Assembly (NCBI RefSeq): GCF_008935055.1
Contig: NZ_CP043028.1
Span: forward strand, 1,704,501 to 1,768,500
Direction: 5' to 3'
DNA length: 64,000 nt
Source: Pseudobutyrivibrio xylanivorans
Lineage (GTDB): Bacteria; Bacillota; Clostridia; Lachnospirales; Lachnospiraceae
This document shows positions 37,453-46,163 of the stretch, piece by piece. The stretch's first letter is position 1, and every line of letters starts with the position of its first letter. A program made the translations under genes and the position numbers. The notes under the pieces were generated by a model, which had not been told where the DNA came from, made no database searches, and saw nothing but the letters and a program-made list of their open reading frames with translations.

Positions 37453-38323
37453 AAGCTTTCATATTCTCCTCTAATATTTTTGCGTGTGCCTCTTCCATCT
37501 CAGTCAATGGTTTTCTGAGTGGACCAGCTTCAAATCCCATAAGGTTAAGAGCCTTCTTTACAGGAATTGGATTAACCTCTGAGAAAAGTGAATCAATAAG
37601 TGGTAATGCTTCAAGCTGCATCTTTGCTGCCTTTTTGAAATCTCCATCAAGGCAAGCCTGGCACATATCATGTGTCTGCTGAGGTGCAACATTTGAAAAC
37701 ACTGAGATTACACCAAGTCCACCAAGTGACATAATTGGTACAATCTGATCATCATTTCCTGAGTAAACATCTATGCAACCATCTGCCAACTGAAGAAGCT
37801 TAGTAATCTGGCTGATGTTTCCACATGCTTCTTTGATGGCAACAATGTTATCCACATCCTTTGCAAGTTTTACCGCTGTCTCAGGCAAAATGTTGCAGCC
37901 AGTTCTTGATGGAACATTATAAAGAATACATGGGAGCTTGATAGCATCAGCTGTATCCTTAAAGTGCTCATAAAGTCCTCTCTGAGTTGCCTTATTGTAA
38001 TATGGTGTCACAAGAAGCACCGCATCAGCTCCAGCTTTCTCTGCCTCTGTTGAAAGAAAGATTGCCGTCTCTGTAGAGTTTGAGCCAGTGCCAGCAATTA
38101 CTGGAACACGCTTGTTTACTGTCTGAACACAATGTCTTATAACATCCACGTGCTCTTCATGTGACAGTGTAGAAGCTTCGCCTGTAGTTCCGCAGATAAC
38201 AATAGCATCTGTATTGTTTTTTATCTGAAATTCAATCAGGTTATCAAGCTTCTCATAGTTGACTGAACCATCGTTGTTAAATGGAGTAGCAATTGCTACA
38301 GCAGCGCCATTAAATATACTCAT
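37439..38323 (-). CDS. dapA: 4-hydroxy-tetrahydrodipicolinate synthase
   Basis: The 294-residue protein has the DapA motifs GTTGEASTL (45-53), LLVTPYYNKATQRGLYEHF, LYNVPSRTG with Y135, and the Schiff-base lysine K164 in VAIKEACGN. It condenses pyruvate with aspartate semialdehyde at the first committed step of lysine and diaminopimelate synthesis. The start codon follows AGGAGG. Expression is expected to be cut by lysine through the upstream riboswitch and terminator. The NhaC-family gene overlaps its end. Confidence 0.97.
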   Translation of the reverse strand: MSIFNGAAVAIATPFNNDGSVNYEKLDNLIEFQIKNNTDAIVICGTTGEASTLSHEEHVDVIRHCVQTVNKRVPVIAGTGSNSTETAIFLSTEAEKAGADAVLLVTPYYNKATQRGLYEHFKDTADAIKLPCILYNVPSRTGCNILPETAVKLAKDVDNIVAIKEACGNISQITKLLQLADGCIDVYSGNDDQIVPIMSLGGLGVISVFSNVAPQQTHDMCQACLDGDFKKAAKMQLEALPLIDSLFSEVNPIPVKKALNLMGFEAGPLRKPLTEMEEAHAKILEENMKAYGIY

Positions 38324-38347
38324 TTCTCATCCTCCTGTAATCCAATT

Positions 38348-38371
38348 CCGCCTGTTACGCTTACAAGCTCA
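38348..38371 (-). repeat. Half copy of the hairpin repeat (copy D) in the dapA leader
   Basis: On the minus strand ATGAGCTTGTAAGCGTAAC then AGGC matches the 3' arm of copy E (GCTTGTAAGCGTAAC then TGGC). The 5' arm is missing. It lies between the riboswitch terminator and the dapA binding site, about 25 bases before the start codon, the same place copy E takes before the GH42 gene. Confidence 0.7.
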
Positions 38372-38386
38372 TCTAAATAACGACAA

Positions 38387-38419
38387 CAAAAAAGACTGAC
38401 CATAATAAATGGTCAGCCT
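38387..38419 (-). terminator. Riboswitch-controlled terminator of dapA
   Basis: On the minus strand GGCTGACCAT and ATGGTCAGTC pair around TTATT and are followed by TTTTTT. It lies about 20 bases after the lysine aptamer and would form when lysine is bound. Confidence 0.9.
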
Positions 38420-38439
38420 TCAATTGCACATACGAATAT

Positions 38440-38604
38440 GATAGCTCCCCACTTATTACTAAGTGACAGTCATACGAATATTCTTCGTATGCCCAAGATC
38501 GTCAGCTTCAGGAGCTGACTTCTTTCGGCGAAATTCCCTTTTATCTCATATCACTTGGGCCTGTCCCATCAATGAGATTACTAATGTTTCTCGCAACCTC
38601 TATC
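38440..38604 (-). ncRNA. Lysine riboswitch (L box) aptamer
   Basis: Read on the minus strand, the region contains the L-box conserved elements in order: GATAGAGGTTGCGAG, AGGGAATTTCGCCGAA, CTTGGGCAT, TGTCACT and GGGGAGCTATC, with helices between them (for example GTCAGCTCC/GGAGCTGAC-like and CATACGAA/TTCGTATG). The outer GATAG/CTATC pair closes the aptamer. It controls dapA and the NhaC-family gene, with a terminator immediately downstream. Confidence 0.95.
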
Positions 38605-38622
38605 TTTTATTAAGTTGGCTAT

Positions 38623-38651
38623 AGTCTAACTCTTAGAAAAGTTGATGTCAA
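38623..38651 (-). promoter_or_regulatory. Promoter of the lysine riboswitch transcript
   Basis: On the minus strand a perfect TTGACA (38651-38646), 17 bases, TAGACT (38628-38623). The -35 box lies inside the 9-base target duplication of the adjacent ISLre2 element, so the insertion stopped exactly at the promoter edge and removed any upstream element. Confidence 0.7.
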
Positions 38652-38758
38652 GCTAGAGTAAAATTTTTATCGGAAAATTAAACAAATAAAAAGAACATCC
38701 TTCTTTGTGATAAGATATTGGTTTGCGAAACAATACTAACAAGGGAGGATGTTCTTTT

Positions 38759-40252
38759 ATGGAAGAAATTATAAAGTATTTCGCAGATGTTTTCATCACA
38801 AATTTATATGATGCTAAGATTGATTTTTATAAGAATCCACAATCGTTAGCTGAACTGGTCATTGCAACTAAGAAGGAAACAGATGAGTTGGGACGATTGT
38901 TCATTCAGTCTGTGCTGCAGGAAATGGATACACTTTTAAAGGAATTACCTAAGAGAAAACGCTTATGGAATGTAGAGCATAAGGCAGATGCCAGACAGGT
39001 TCTTACAACTCTTGGAAGAGTTACTTTTACAAGAGCACTATACGTTTCAAAGAACACTAATTCAGATGAGAAGGAAGAATTATGCTATCTGTTAGATAAG
39101 TTGATTGGTCTAGGCGATAATCAGCAGATGACAGAAGACGTTATGGCGAACATTTATAGTGAAGCTGTTCAGACTTCATATCGGAAGGCTGGTGAGGTAG
39201 CATCTATTCCTGAAGGGGTTACTAAAACAACTGTAAAAAATCTGCTTCATAAAACAAAATTCCCAAAGAATTTCCAGATTCCCGAAATTAAAAAGGAAGT
39301 GGATTATTTATATATAGATGCAGATGAGGATCACTATCATCTCCAGTTTAAGGATGTGCGTGGTGATTTGGAGTACAACGATTATGGCAGAAAGCTAAAT
39401 GGTTCTATTAATAAGATTATCTACGTATTTGAAGGAATAGAGCCTGAAGCACCGAGAAGTAAACGAAATAGACTTGTTGGAACACACTATTTTTGTCGTG
39501 GAGATGAACAGGACAATAAAGAGTTATGGAAGGAAGTTTTTGATTATGTAGAGGCAACATATGATGTAGAAAAAATAAAGAAAATATATATAAATGCTGA
39601 CGGAGGAGCATGGATAAAAACTGGATATAGAGGTTTAGCCAATGTAACATTTGTATTAGATGAATTTCATATATCAGAGCATGTTTCTAGAATGATTTCA
39701 CACATGAAGGATTCTAAAGATGATGTAAGGATTGAAATATATAAAACGATAAGAAGCAAAACAAATGCTGATTTTCTAAAACTGGTTGATAGATTAAAAG
39801 AATACACTTCCTCAGAAAATATACTTGCAAAAATATCGGCATCAGCTGATTACATAAGTTCAAATTGGATGGCAGCTAAATATCGCTTAAGAAAACATGA
39901 AGGAGTGTTGGCTTGTTCGGCAGAAGGGCATGTATATCATGTGTTATCTAGTAGAATGAGTACGCAAGCGATGGGTTGGAGTAAACATGGAGCAAATCAG
40001 ATGGCTCGTCTGCGTGAGTATTATTATAACGATGAAGACATGCTTGAACTTGCAAAATTCCAAAAAGAAGAACTGCCGATGGCAGCGGGGGCAAAAGAAG
40101 TTATATTGACTGCTAATGATGTCCTGGCATCAGAAAAAAACAAGAGAAGTCAGCTATTGCGAGAATACGGTAAATATTCAGAGGCAATTCATTCAAGCAT
40201 GAGTGTTCAAAATAGTAAGCAGCTATTGTTTATGTTGAATGGAAAGCTGTAA
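38759..40252 (+). CDS. ISLre2-family transposase (UPF0236), copy 1
   Basis: The 497-residue protein starts MEEIIKYFADVFITNLYDAK and contains YLYIDADEDHYHLQFKD, INADGGAWIKTGYR and VTFVLDEFHISEHVSRMISH, the UPF0236/ISLre2 pattern with conserved acidic residues. The ATG at 38759 follows AAGGGAGG; an upstream extension of 12 codons lies in the leader hairpin. It is identical to copy 2 except for one residue (T instead of I in EMDTLLKELP). Both look functional. Confidence 0.93.
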   Translation: MEEIIKYFADVFITNLYDAKIDFYKNPQSLAELVIATKKETDELGRLFIQSVLQEMDTLLKELPKRKRLWNVEHKADARQVLTTLGRVTFTRALYVSKNTNSDEKEELCYLLDKLIGLGDNQQMTEDVMANIYSEAVQTSYRKAGEVASIPEGVTKTTVKNLLHKTKFPKNFQIPEIKKEVDYLYIDADEDHYHLQFKDVRGDLEYNDYGRKLNGSINKIIYVFEGIEPEAPRSKRNRLVGTHYFCRGDEQDNKELWKEVFDYVEATYDVEKIKKIYINADGGAWIKTGYRGLANVTFVLDEFHISEHVSRMISHMKDSKDDVRIEIYKTIRSKTNADFLKLVDRLKEYTSSENILAKISASADYISSNWMAAKYRLRKHEGVLACSAEGHVYHVLSSRMSTQAMGWSKHGANQMARLREYYYNDEDMLELAKFQKEELPMAAGAKEVILTANDVLASEKNKRSQLLREYGKYSEAIHSSMSVQNSKQLLFMLNGKL

Positions 40253-40260
40253 AAAGGGAA

Positions 40261-40540
40261 CAACACCTGACGGTGTTGCCTTTAATAAACGTGCTTCGCA
40301 CAAACCTAATCTTTCATTTGCTTGATTTACAGTGTATCTGCCCAGAAATGGGAGTCAAGGATGCTACGCACCTAAGGCTGAAGTCCTTGACACCCATTTC
40401 AAGGCAGATAAAATATCAACAAGCAAACGAAGGATTAATTGTCGTACAAAAAAGTACGGCTTTTAAACCAAAATCAGAGGCCTGCGGAGCAGGGCTTCCT
40501 TTTAGAATAGAAAAATAGTAAGATAATCACAAATCTAATT
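40261..40540 (+). other. Structured non-coding 3' part of ISLre2 copy 1
   Basis: A terminator-like hairpin (CAACACC/GGTGTTG then CCTTT) is followed by a 131-base hairpin at 40307-40437 with successive perfect arms TTTGCTTG/CAAGCAAA, ATCTGCC/GGCAGAT, GAAATGGG/CCCATTTC and GTCAAGGA/TCCTTGAC. Then come a CGTAC/GTACG hairpin with GGCTTTT and another GC-rich one. No reading frame with coding character was found. The same structure is in copy 2 (long hairpin at 45771-45901). Confidence 0.75.
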
Positions 40541-40617
40541 CTTGTCACAAAAACACAGGGATAGTCTTTTCTGTGATTTCCGAGTACAAATTTACGCTGC
40601 CTGATGTCAACAATAAA

Positions 40618-40646
40618 TTGATAAACAAACATACTGATGGTAGAAT
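40618..40646 (+). promoter_or_regulatory. Sigma-A promoter of the amidase gene
   Basis: TTGATA (40618-40623), 17 bases, TAGAAT (40641-40646), eight bases after the IS target duplication and about 40 bases before the ATG. The IS insertion therefore left this promoter intact. Confidence 0.65.
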
Positions 40647-40683
40647 TATTTTAAGTTTTGAGTATTTCGGGAGGGGTTATTGC

Positions 40684-41484
40684 ATGAAAATTTGCTTTAA
40701 AAAAATATTCGTTTTAGCCTTCAGTCTCATTCTGATTGCTTCACTTTTTCTATCTGATACAAATGTTTCACAAGCAAAGACAAAGGCTTCCAAGAAGGCT
40801 TCTGCCAACAACATAGTTATTGTTCTTGATCCGGGTCATGACACCACTCATCTAGGTTGTCATTATGAGAATTTTGAGGAAGGCATTGCCAACCTCTACA
40901 TCGCATATTATTGCAAGCAGGAGCTTGAGAAGTATTCTGGAGTCACCGTTTATATGACTCGCTATAGTTTTGACTGCCCTTATGGAGCAAATCCTGACTC
41001 TACTGCTGAGTGTCTAAGCTCAAGAGTAAACTTTGCCAAATCCGTAAATGCGGATGTTCTGGTAAGTCTTCACAATGATTATGATCCAGATTTAGATACG
41101 TCCCAAAGCGGTGCAAAGGTAATCATTCCAAATCCAAACTATAAGCCTGCCATGTGCGAAAAGGGTGCAGGACTTGGAAAATCTATTCTCACACAGCTTA
41201 CAAGCACTGGACTTACTATAAACGATTGGAAGCTTTGCCCAAACGGAACTGGCATCGTTACCCGCGATTCATCTAACAAATATCCTGATGGCTCTGCAAG
41301 AGATTACTATGCACTTATTAATCAGGCTAAGACCAACAATTTTACAGCCATCATTGTGGAGCACGCTTTTTGTACCAATTACTCTGACAGGATAAACCAT
41401 TTGAGCACGCCAGAACAGTACCAGCAGCTTGGCATCGCAGATGCTACTGGAATCGCAAACTACTACAGCTTAAAGCTCAAGTAA
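40684..41484 (+). CDS. Secreted N-acetylmuramoyl-L-alanine amidase (Amidase_3)
   Basis: The 266-residue protein has a signal peptide (residues 1-31, hydrophobic FVLAFSLILIASLFL) and one Amidase_3 domain. Zinc ligands are visible: H52 in LDPGHD, a glutamate in NFEEGIANL, H130 in SLHND, and the catalytic glutamate in IIVEHAF. It cleaves the bond between MurNAc and the stem peptide in cell-wall turnover or cell separation. No binding domain is attached. The ATG at 40684 follows GGGAGGGG. Confidence 0.9.
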   Translation: MKICFKKIFVLAFSLILIASLFLSDTNVSQAKTKASKKASANNIVIVLDPGHDTTHLGCHYENFEEGIANLYIAYYCKQELEKYSGVTVYMTRYSFDCPYGANPDSTAECLSSRVNFAKSVNADVLVSLHNDYDPDLDTSQSGAKVIIPNPNYKPAMCEKGAGLGKSILTQLTSTGLTINDWKLCPNGTGIVTRDSSNKYPDGSARDYYALINQAKTNNFTAIIVEHAFCTNYSDRINHLSTPEQYQQLGIADATGIANYYSLKLK

Positions 41485-41509
41485 TCACATTAAATGGGAG
41501 AATAAACAA

Positions 41510-42481
41510 TTGAAAAAGCTAAATAAGCAAGAGATATTCAACATCATTCAAATTGGAAATAAGGATGATATTCCTAGTCATGCCTTCGATATTTTTATTA
41601 CCATTACCATATGTCTCAATATTTTGGTCATGGTACTTCAAACTTACGAGCAATTTTCGGCGCTATTTCCTTTTTTTGATTTAGTCTCACTCATCACAAT
41701 AATCATATTTTGTGTGGAATACGGTCTTAGAATTTGGACAGCAGATTTACTATATCCCGAATTACCTCATGGAAAGGCTATAAAGAAATTTCTTTTATCT
41801 TATGATGGTATCGTGGATTTGTTTACGATTCTTCCATTTTTCTTCCTGTCCGGCTTCGTAGCCTTCAGGATTTTGAGGATCGTACGAATCTTCCATCTGT
41901 TTAGAATCAACGGACAATACGATTCCTTTGCCGTTATCTTTTCAGTTTTAAAAGAAAAACGTAATCAGGTATTATCTTCACTTGTAATCGTCATGATTCT
42001 CATGCTTGCCAGCTCAATTGGAATATACTACGCCGAACATGATGCCCAGCCACACGCATTCAAAAATGCCTTCTCTGGAATATGGTGGTCAGTTTCCACA
42101 TTGCTTACTGTTGGCTACGGTGATATTTATCCTATTACCACGCCTGGCCGAATAATGGCTATTTGCACTGGATTCCTAGGCGTTGGAGTTGTTGCTATTC
42201 CAACTGGTATTATAAGCGCCGGATTCGTAGAGCATTACTCTCGTATGAAGCTTATGACCAACTTCGCAAAGGACGAACATATTGATATGCTTACGGTCCA
42301 TATAACAGAAGGTCACTGCTGGAGCGGATTGAAAATTTCTGAGATTGGAACTCCAGACCATTTCTTTCCAGCCATTCTCATGCGAGATGGCGAATCGCTA
42401 ATTCCAATCGACTCTTTGGAATTAAAAAACGGCGACACAGTAATACTGGCCGCCGAAGGTTATTTCTTACATTCCTATTAA
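41510..42481 (+). CDS. Voltage-gated-type potassium channel with C-terminal TrkA-C-like domain
   Basis: The 323-residue protein has six membrane segments. S4 carries regularly spaced arginines (R120, R123, R126, R132 in AFRILRIVRIFHLFRI) and the pore has the K+ filter TVGYGD (200-205). Residues 245-323 (LTVHITEGHCWSGLKISEIG; NGDTVILAAEG) resemble a TrkA-C/RCK_C regulatory domain. The start is TTG at 41510, supported by GGGAG nine bases before. It lies 26 bases after the amidase and probably shares its mRNA. Its end overlaps the convergent GGDEF gene by 15 bases. Confidence 0.88.
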   Translation: MKKLNKQEIFNIIQIGNKDDIPSHAFDIFITITICLNILVMVLQTYEQFSALFPFFDLVSLITIIIFCVEYGLRIWTADLLYPELPHGKAIKKFLLSYDGIVDLFTILPFFFLSGFVAFRILRIVRIFHLFRINGQYDSFAVIFSVLKEKRNQVLSSLVIVMILMLASSIGIYYAEHDAQPHAFKNAFSGIWWSVSTLLTVGYGDIYPITTPGRIMAICTGFLGVGVVAIPTGIISAGFVEHYSRMKLMTNFAKDEHIDMLTVHITEGHCWSGLKISEIGTPDHFFPAILMRDGESLIPIDSLELKNGDTVILAAEGYFLHSY

Positions 42482-43963
42482 TTTTTGAACTGTCTTTTTA
42501 TAAACTGCATCAGGTGCTTCTACTTCAAGTGCTTCATCTGCTTGCAGTTTTTTTGCTATTATCGCCTGACTCTTTGTCTCGGTAACTGCAAGGACTGGTA
42601 TCTTTGCAAACCCTTCTCTGGTCTTAATATACTTAAGAACCAGTTCACCTAAATCAATCCTATCATTAATCTTTATCACAGCAAATTCTATCTGCTTATG
42701 ATATCGACTAAGATAATACAGTGCCTTATTATCGTTGTCTGCTCTGATGATGTGGAAGCGACTAGATAGTTCTGACCTAAGCTCATTCATCTTATCATCT
42801 TCTGATTCAGTAACAGCTAAAAGTACAGGCCTGTCAATCTCTCTATCCTCATATTCCCAGATAGTGCAACAATTTTTCCCCTGCATCTTTGATTTATAGA
42901 GGGCATCGTCTGCCATTTCAAAAATCACACTGCTATTTGGAATTCCAGTACTGATAACGGCACCAATACTAGCAGTAAAAGGATTCTTGTTGCCGTAGTC
43001 CAATTCACTGATATAGCTCTGAAGAGCTTTACAACGACTTGAAAGAATATTCACATCGCCCATTCTAGGCATTACAACTACAAACTCATCGCCACCATAG
43101 CGGCCCACAATATCGTATGCACGGAAATTCTCGCCAAGGAGTCTTCCAATACGTTCAAGCAACAAATCGCCTGTATTATGGCCAAGATTATCATTTACAT
43201 ACTTGAAATCATCAATATCGATAATACACATTGCGCAAGGCTCATCGGCAGACCTCTTCGCATAATAGGTCTCCATTCTTGCAACAAGTGCGCCCTTGTT
43301 AAATACGTGAGTAAGCTTATCAAGAGAACTAAGCCTTGTAACCTCTGCGATAGCAAGTGTCTCTCTAGCCCTCATCTCAAGGATAATTCGCGCCGCCAGC
43401 ATGGAAATTACGTATGCAGCAATGGAAATATACAGGTCACGAATAAAGCACTCTCGTTCTTTGTGAAGGAAAGACATCACAAGCATAATTGAGAGCACAA
43501 CCAGTTCTTCAATACCATACTTGTACAGCCTGTCGATAAAAATCATTGGAAGTCCAATTACCGCCAGCGGCAACCACAATGCCTGACCAGCAGGAACCTC
43601 AAAAACATCTACCACACCAAGTACTACTCCCAGACAGAAATAGAAGGTACAGCAAATCGCCGCCGTAGCCCCCGTTCCTATCTGTCCTCGGTGCTTCATT
43701 GTGTAAAGATTGATATTGAAATATACCAACATCAATGGCACCACCGCCAAATGAGCCTTAGATAACGTAAAATTTGGTAGCAGCAGCTTCGAAATAATGA
43801 GCATGAAAACATAGACCATCGACATATACATACATGCTTTTCTAAGCATATAAAGATTGTTATCATTGATGGTCTCCAGACACTCTCGAAAATACTGACG
43901 TATTGTCTCGTTGTCCTCTCTAAAATATTTTATGTGCTTACGCATCATACCCATGTCAGCCAT
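42467..43963 (-). CDS. Multi-spanning membrane diguanylate cyclase with degenerate receiver-like tail
   Basis: The 498-residue protein has about six membrane helices (45-195), then a GGDEF domain with RYGGDEF (288-294) and an inhibitory site RAYD (281-284), so activity with product feedback is likely. Residues 370-498 resemble a response-regulator receiver (RPVLLAVTESEDDKMNELRS; KIPVLAVTETKSQAIIAKKL) but the phosphorylation aspartate is replaced (FAVIKIND), so it cannot be phosphorylated in the usual way. Start at 43963 has GGAG eight bases before it. Confidence 0.85.
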   Translation of the reverse strand: MADMGMMRKHIKYFREDNETIRQYFRECLETINDNNLYMLRKACMYMSMVYVFMLIISKLLLPNFTLSKAHLAVVPLMLVYFNINLYTMKHRGQIGTGATAAICCTFYFCLGVVLGVVDVFEVPAGQALWLPLAVIGLPMIFIDRLYKYGIEELVVLSIMLVMSFLHKERECFIRDLYISIAAYVISMLAARIILEMRARETLAIAEVTRLSSLDKLTHVFNKGALVARMETYYAKRSADEPCAMCIIDIDDFKYVNDNLGHNTGDLLLERIGRLLGENFRAYDIVGRYGGDEFVVVMPRMGDVNILSSRCKALQSYISELDYGNKNPFTASIGAVISTGIPNSSVIFEMADDALYKSKMQGKNCCTIWEYEDREIDRPVLLAVTESEDDKMNELRSELSSRFHIIRADNDNKALYYLSRYHKQIEFAVIKINDRIDLGELVLKYIKTREGFAKIPVLAVTETKSQAIIAKKLQADEALEVEAPDAVYKKTVQKLIGM

Positions 43964-44112
43964 ACATTTCGCTCCAAGAATTAGGTTAAAATGCCAACAA
44001 GTTTCCTAAAATATCATCTATGTATAACTTATCAGATTACGTATCTATTTTCTTAAACATTATGTGAACAATTTATGAACTTTCGTGTAGAAATCCTTTT
44101 CCATAATTATAC

Positions 44113-46065
44113 GCTAGAGTAAAATTTTTATCGGAAAATTAAACAAATAAAAAAAGAACATCCTCTTTTGTGATAAATTATTGATTTGCGAAAACAATAA
44201 AACAAGGGAGGATGTTCTTTTTATGGAAGAAATTATAAAGTATTTCGCAGATGTTTTCATCACAAATTTATATGATGCTAAGATTGATTTTTATAAGAAT
44301 CCACAGTCTTTAGCTGAATTGGTCATTGCAACTAAGAAGGAAACAGATGAGTTAGGACGATTATTTATTCAATCTGTGTTGCAGGAAATGGATATACTTC
44401 TAAAGGAATTACCAAAGAGAAAACGCCTATGGAATGTTGAACATAAAGCTGATGCGAGACAGGTTCTTACAACTCTTGGAAGAGTTACTTTTACAAGAGC
44501 ACTATACGTTTCAAAGAACACTAATTCAGATGAGAAGGAAGAATTATGCTATCTGTTAGATAAGTTGATTGGTCTAGGCGATAATCAGCAGATGACAGAA
44601 GACGTTATGGCGAACATTTATAGTGAAGCTGTTCAGACTTCATATCGGAAGGCTGGTGAGGTAGCATCTATTCCTGAAGGGGTTACTAAAACAACTGTAA
44701 AAAATCTGCTTCATAAAACAAAATTCCCAAAGAATTTCCAGATTCCCGAAATTAAAAAGGAAGTGGATTATTTATATATAGATGCAGATGAGGATCACTA
44801 TCATCTCCAGTTTAAGGATGTGCGTGGTGATTTGGAGTACAACGATTATGGCAGAAAGCTAAATGGTTCTATTAATAAGATTATCTACGTATTTGAAGGA
44901 ATAGAGCCTGAAGCACCGAGAAGTAAACGAAATAGACTTGTTGGAACACACTATTTTTGTCGTGGAGATGAACAGGACAATAAAGAGTTATGGAAGGAAG
45001 TTTTTGATTATGTAGAGGCAACATATGATGTAGAAAAAATAAAGAAAATATATATAAATGCTGACGGAGGAGCATGGATAAAAACTGGATATAGAGGTTT
45101 AGCCAATGTAACATTTGTATTAGATGAATTTCATATATCAGAGCATGTTTCTAGAATGATTTCACACATGAAGGATTCTAAAGATGATGTAAGGATTGAA
45201 ATATATAAAACGATAAGAAGCAAAACAAATGCTGATTTTCTAAAACTGGTTGATAGATTAAAAGAATACACTTCCTCAGAAAATATACTTGCAAAAATAT
45301 CGGCATCAGCTGATTACATAAGTTCAAATTGGATGGCAGCTAAATATCGCTTAAGAAAACATGAAGGAGTGTTGGCTTGTTCGGCAGAAGGGCATGTATA
45401 TCATGTGTTATCTAGTAGAATGAGTACGCAAGCGATGGGTTGGAGTAAACATGGAGCAAATCAGATGGCTCGTCTGCGTGAGTATTATTATAACGATGAA
45501 GACATGCTTGAACTTGCAAAATTCCAAAAAGAAGAACTGCCGATGGCAGCGGGGGCAAAAGAAGTTATATTGACTGCTAATGATGTCCTGGCATCAGAAA
45601 AAAACAAGAGAAGTCAGCTATTGCGAGAATACGGTAAATATTCAGAGGCAATTCATTCAAGCATGAGTGTTCAAAATAGTAAGCAGCTATTGTTTATGTT
45701 GAATGGAAAGCTGTAAAAAGGAAACAACACCTGACGGTGTTGCCTTTAATAAACGTGCTTCGCACAAACCTAATCTTTCATTTGCTTGATTTACAGTGTA
45801 TCTGCCCAGAAATGGGAGTCAAGGATGCTACGCACCGAAGGCTGAAGTCCTTGACACCCATTTCAAGGCAGATAAAATATCAACAAGCAAACGAAGGATT
45901 AATTGTCGTACAAAAAAGTACGGCTTTTAAACCAAAATCAGAGGGCTGCGGAGCAGGGCTTCCTTTTAGAATAGAAAAATAGTAAGATAATCACAAATCT
46001 AATTCTTGTCACAAAAACACAGGGATAGTCTTTTCTGTGATTTCCGAGTACAAATTTACGCTGCC
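44113..46065 (+). mobile_element. ISLre2-family insertion sequence, copy 2
   Basis: The 1953-base element has the same ends as copy 1 and its own 9-base target duplication, TAATTATAC (44104-44112 and 46066-46074). It is in the same direction as copy 1. The first part, up to about base 350 of the element, differs from copy 1 at many positions; beyond that the two are almost identical, suggesting recombination or gene conversion. It entered the intergenic region upstream of the GGDEF gene. Confidence 0.95.
44223..45716 (+). CDS. ISLre2-family transposase (UPF0236), copy 2
   Basis: The 497-residue protein is the same as copy 1 apart from one substitution (EMDILLKELP). It has the UPF0236 core motifs INADGGAWIKTGYR and VLDEFHISEHVSRM. 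The ATG at 44223 follows AAGGGAGGATGTTC, and the leader again holds the inverted repeat AGAACATCC/GGATGTTCT that would hide this binding site in long read-through transcripts. Intact, so potentially active. Confidence 0.93.
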   Translation: MEEIIKYFADVFITNLYDAKIDFYKNPQSLAELVIATKKETDELGRLFIQSVLQEMDILLKELPKRKRLWNVEHKADARQVLTTLGRVTFTRALYVSKNTNSDEKEELCYLLDKLIGLGDNQQMTEDVMANIYSEAVQTSYRKAGEVASIPEGVTKTTVKNLLHKTKFPKNFQIPEIKKEVDYLYIDADEDHYHLQFKDVRGDLEYNDYGRKLNGSINKIIYVFEGIEPEAPRSKRNRLVGTHYFCRGDEQDNKELWKEVFDYVEATYDVEKIKKIYINADGGAWIKTGYRGLANVTFVLDEFHISEHVSRMISHMKDSKDDVRIEIYKTIRSKTNADFLKLVDRLKEYTSSENILAKISASADYISSNWMAAKYRLRKHEGVLACSAEGHVYHVLSSRMSTQAMGWSKHGANQMARLREYYYNDEDMLELAKFQKEELPMAAGAKEVILTANDVLASEKNKRSQLLREYGKYSEAIHSSMSVQNSKQLLFMLNGKL

Positions 46066-46082
46066 TAATTATACAACTACCA

Positions 46083-46111
46083 TTGACAAAAATTCTTTCG
46101 TCCGATAGTAT
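46083..46111 (+). promoter_or_regulatory. Strong orphan promoter next to ISLre2 copy 2
   Basis: TTGACA (46083-46088), 17 bases, TAGTAT (46106-46111). No gene follows on this strand; about 50 bases downstream TGAGTA/TACTCA arms are followed by CTTCTTTTTTTT (to about 46181), so a short transcript of about 60-65 bases, antisense to the end of the neighbouring gene, is possible. Confidence 0.5.
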
Positions 46112-46163
46112 ATGGTTAAGGAGCGAGTTTTTCTACTGAGTAAGGTCATTTGACTGGAAAAGG

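Larger units (their letters stand above)
38652..40601 (+). mobile_element. ISLre2-family insertion sequence, copy 1
   Basis: The 1950-base element starts GCTAGAGTAAAATTTTTATC and ends ATTTACGCTGCC; the ends are imperfect 22-base inverted repeats (right end reversed: GGCAGCGTAAATTTGTACTC). It is flanked by the 9-base duplication TGATGTCAA (38643-38651 and 40602-40610), the size known for ISLre2. A 5' hairpin (AAGAACATCC at 38691, GGATGTTCTT at 38747) covers the transposase binding site. After the transposase come about 350 bases of strongly structured non-coding sequence. Confidence 0.95.

Noticed and set aside
38652..46065. Composite transposon made of the two ISLre2 copies and the genes between
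   Set aside because: Each copy has its own different 9-base target duplication, so they inserted separately; they do not bracket a unit that moved together.
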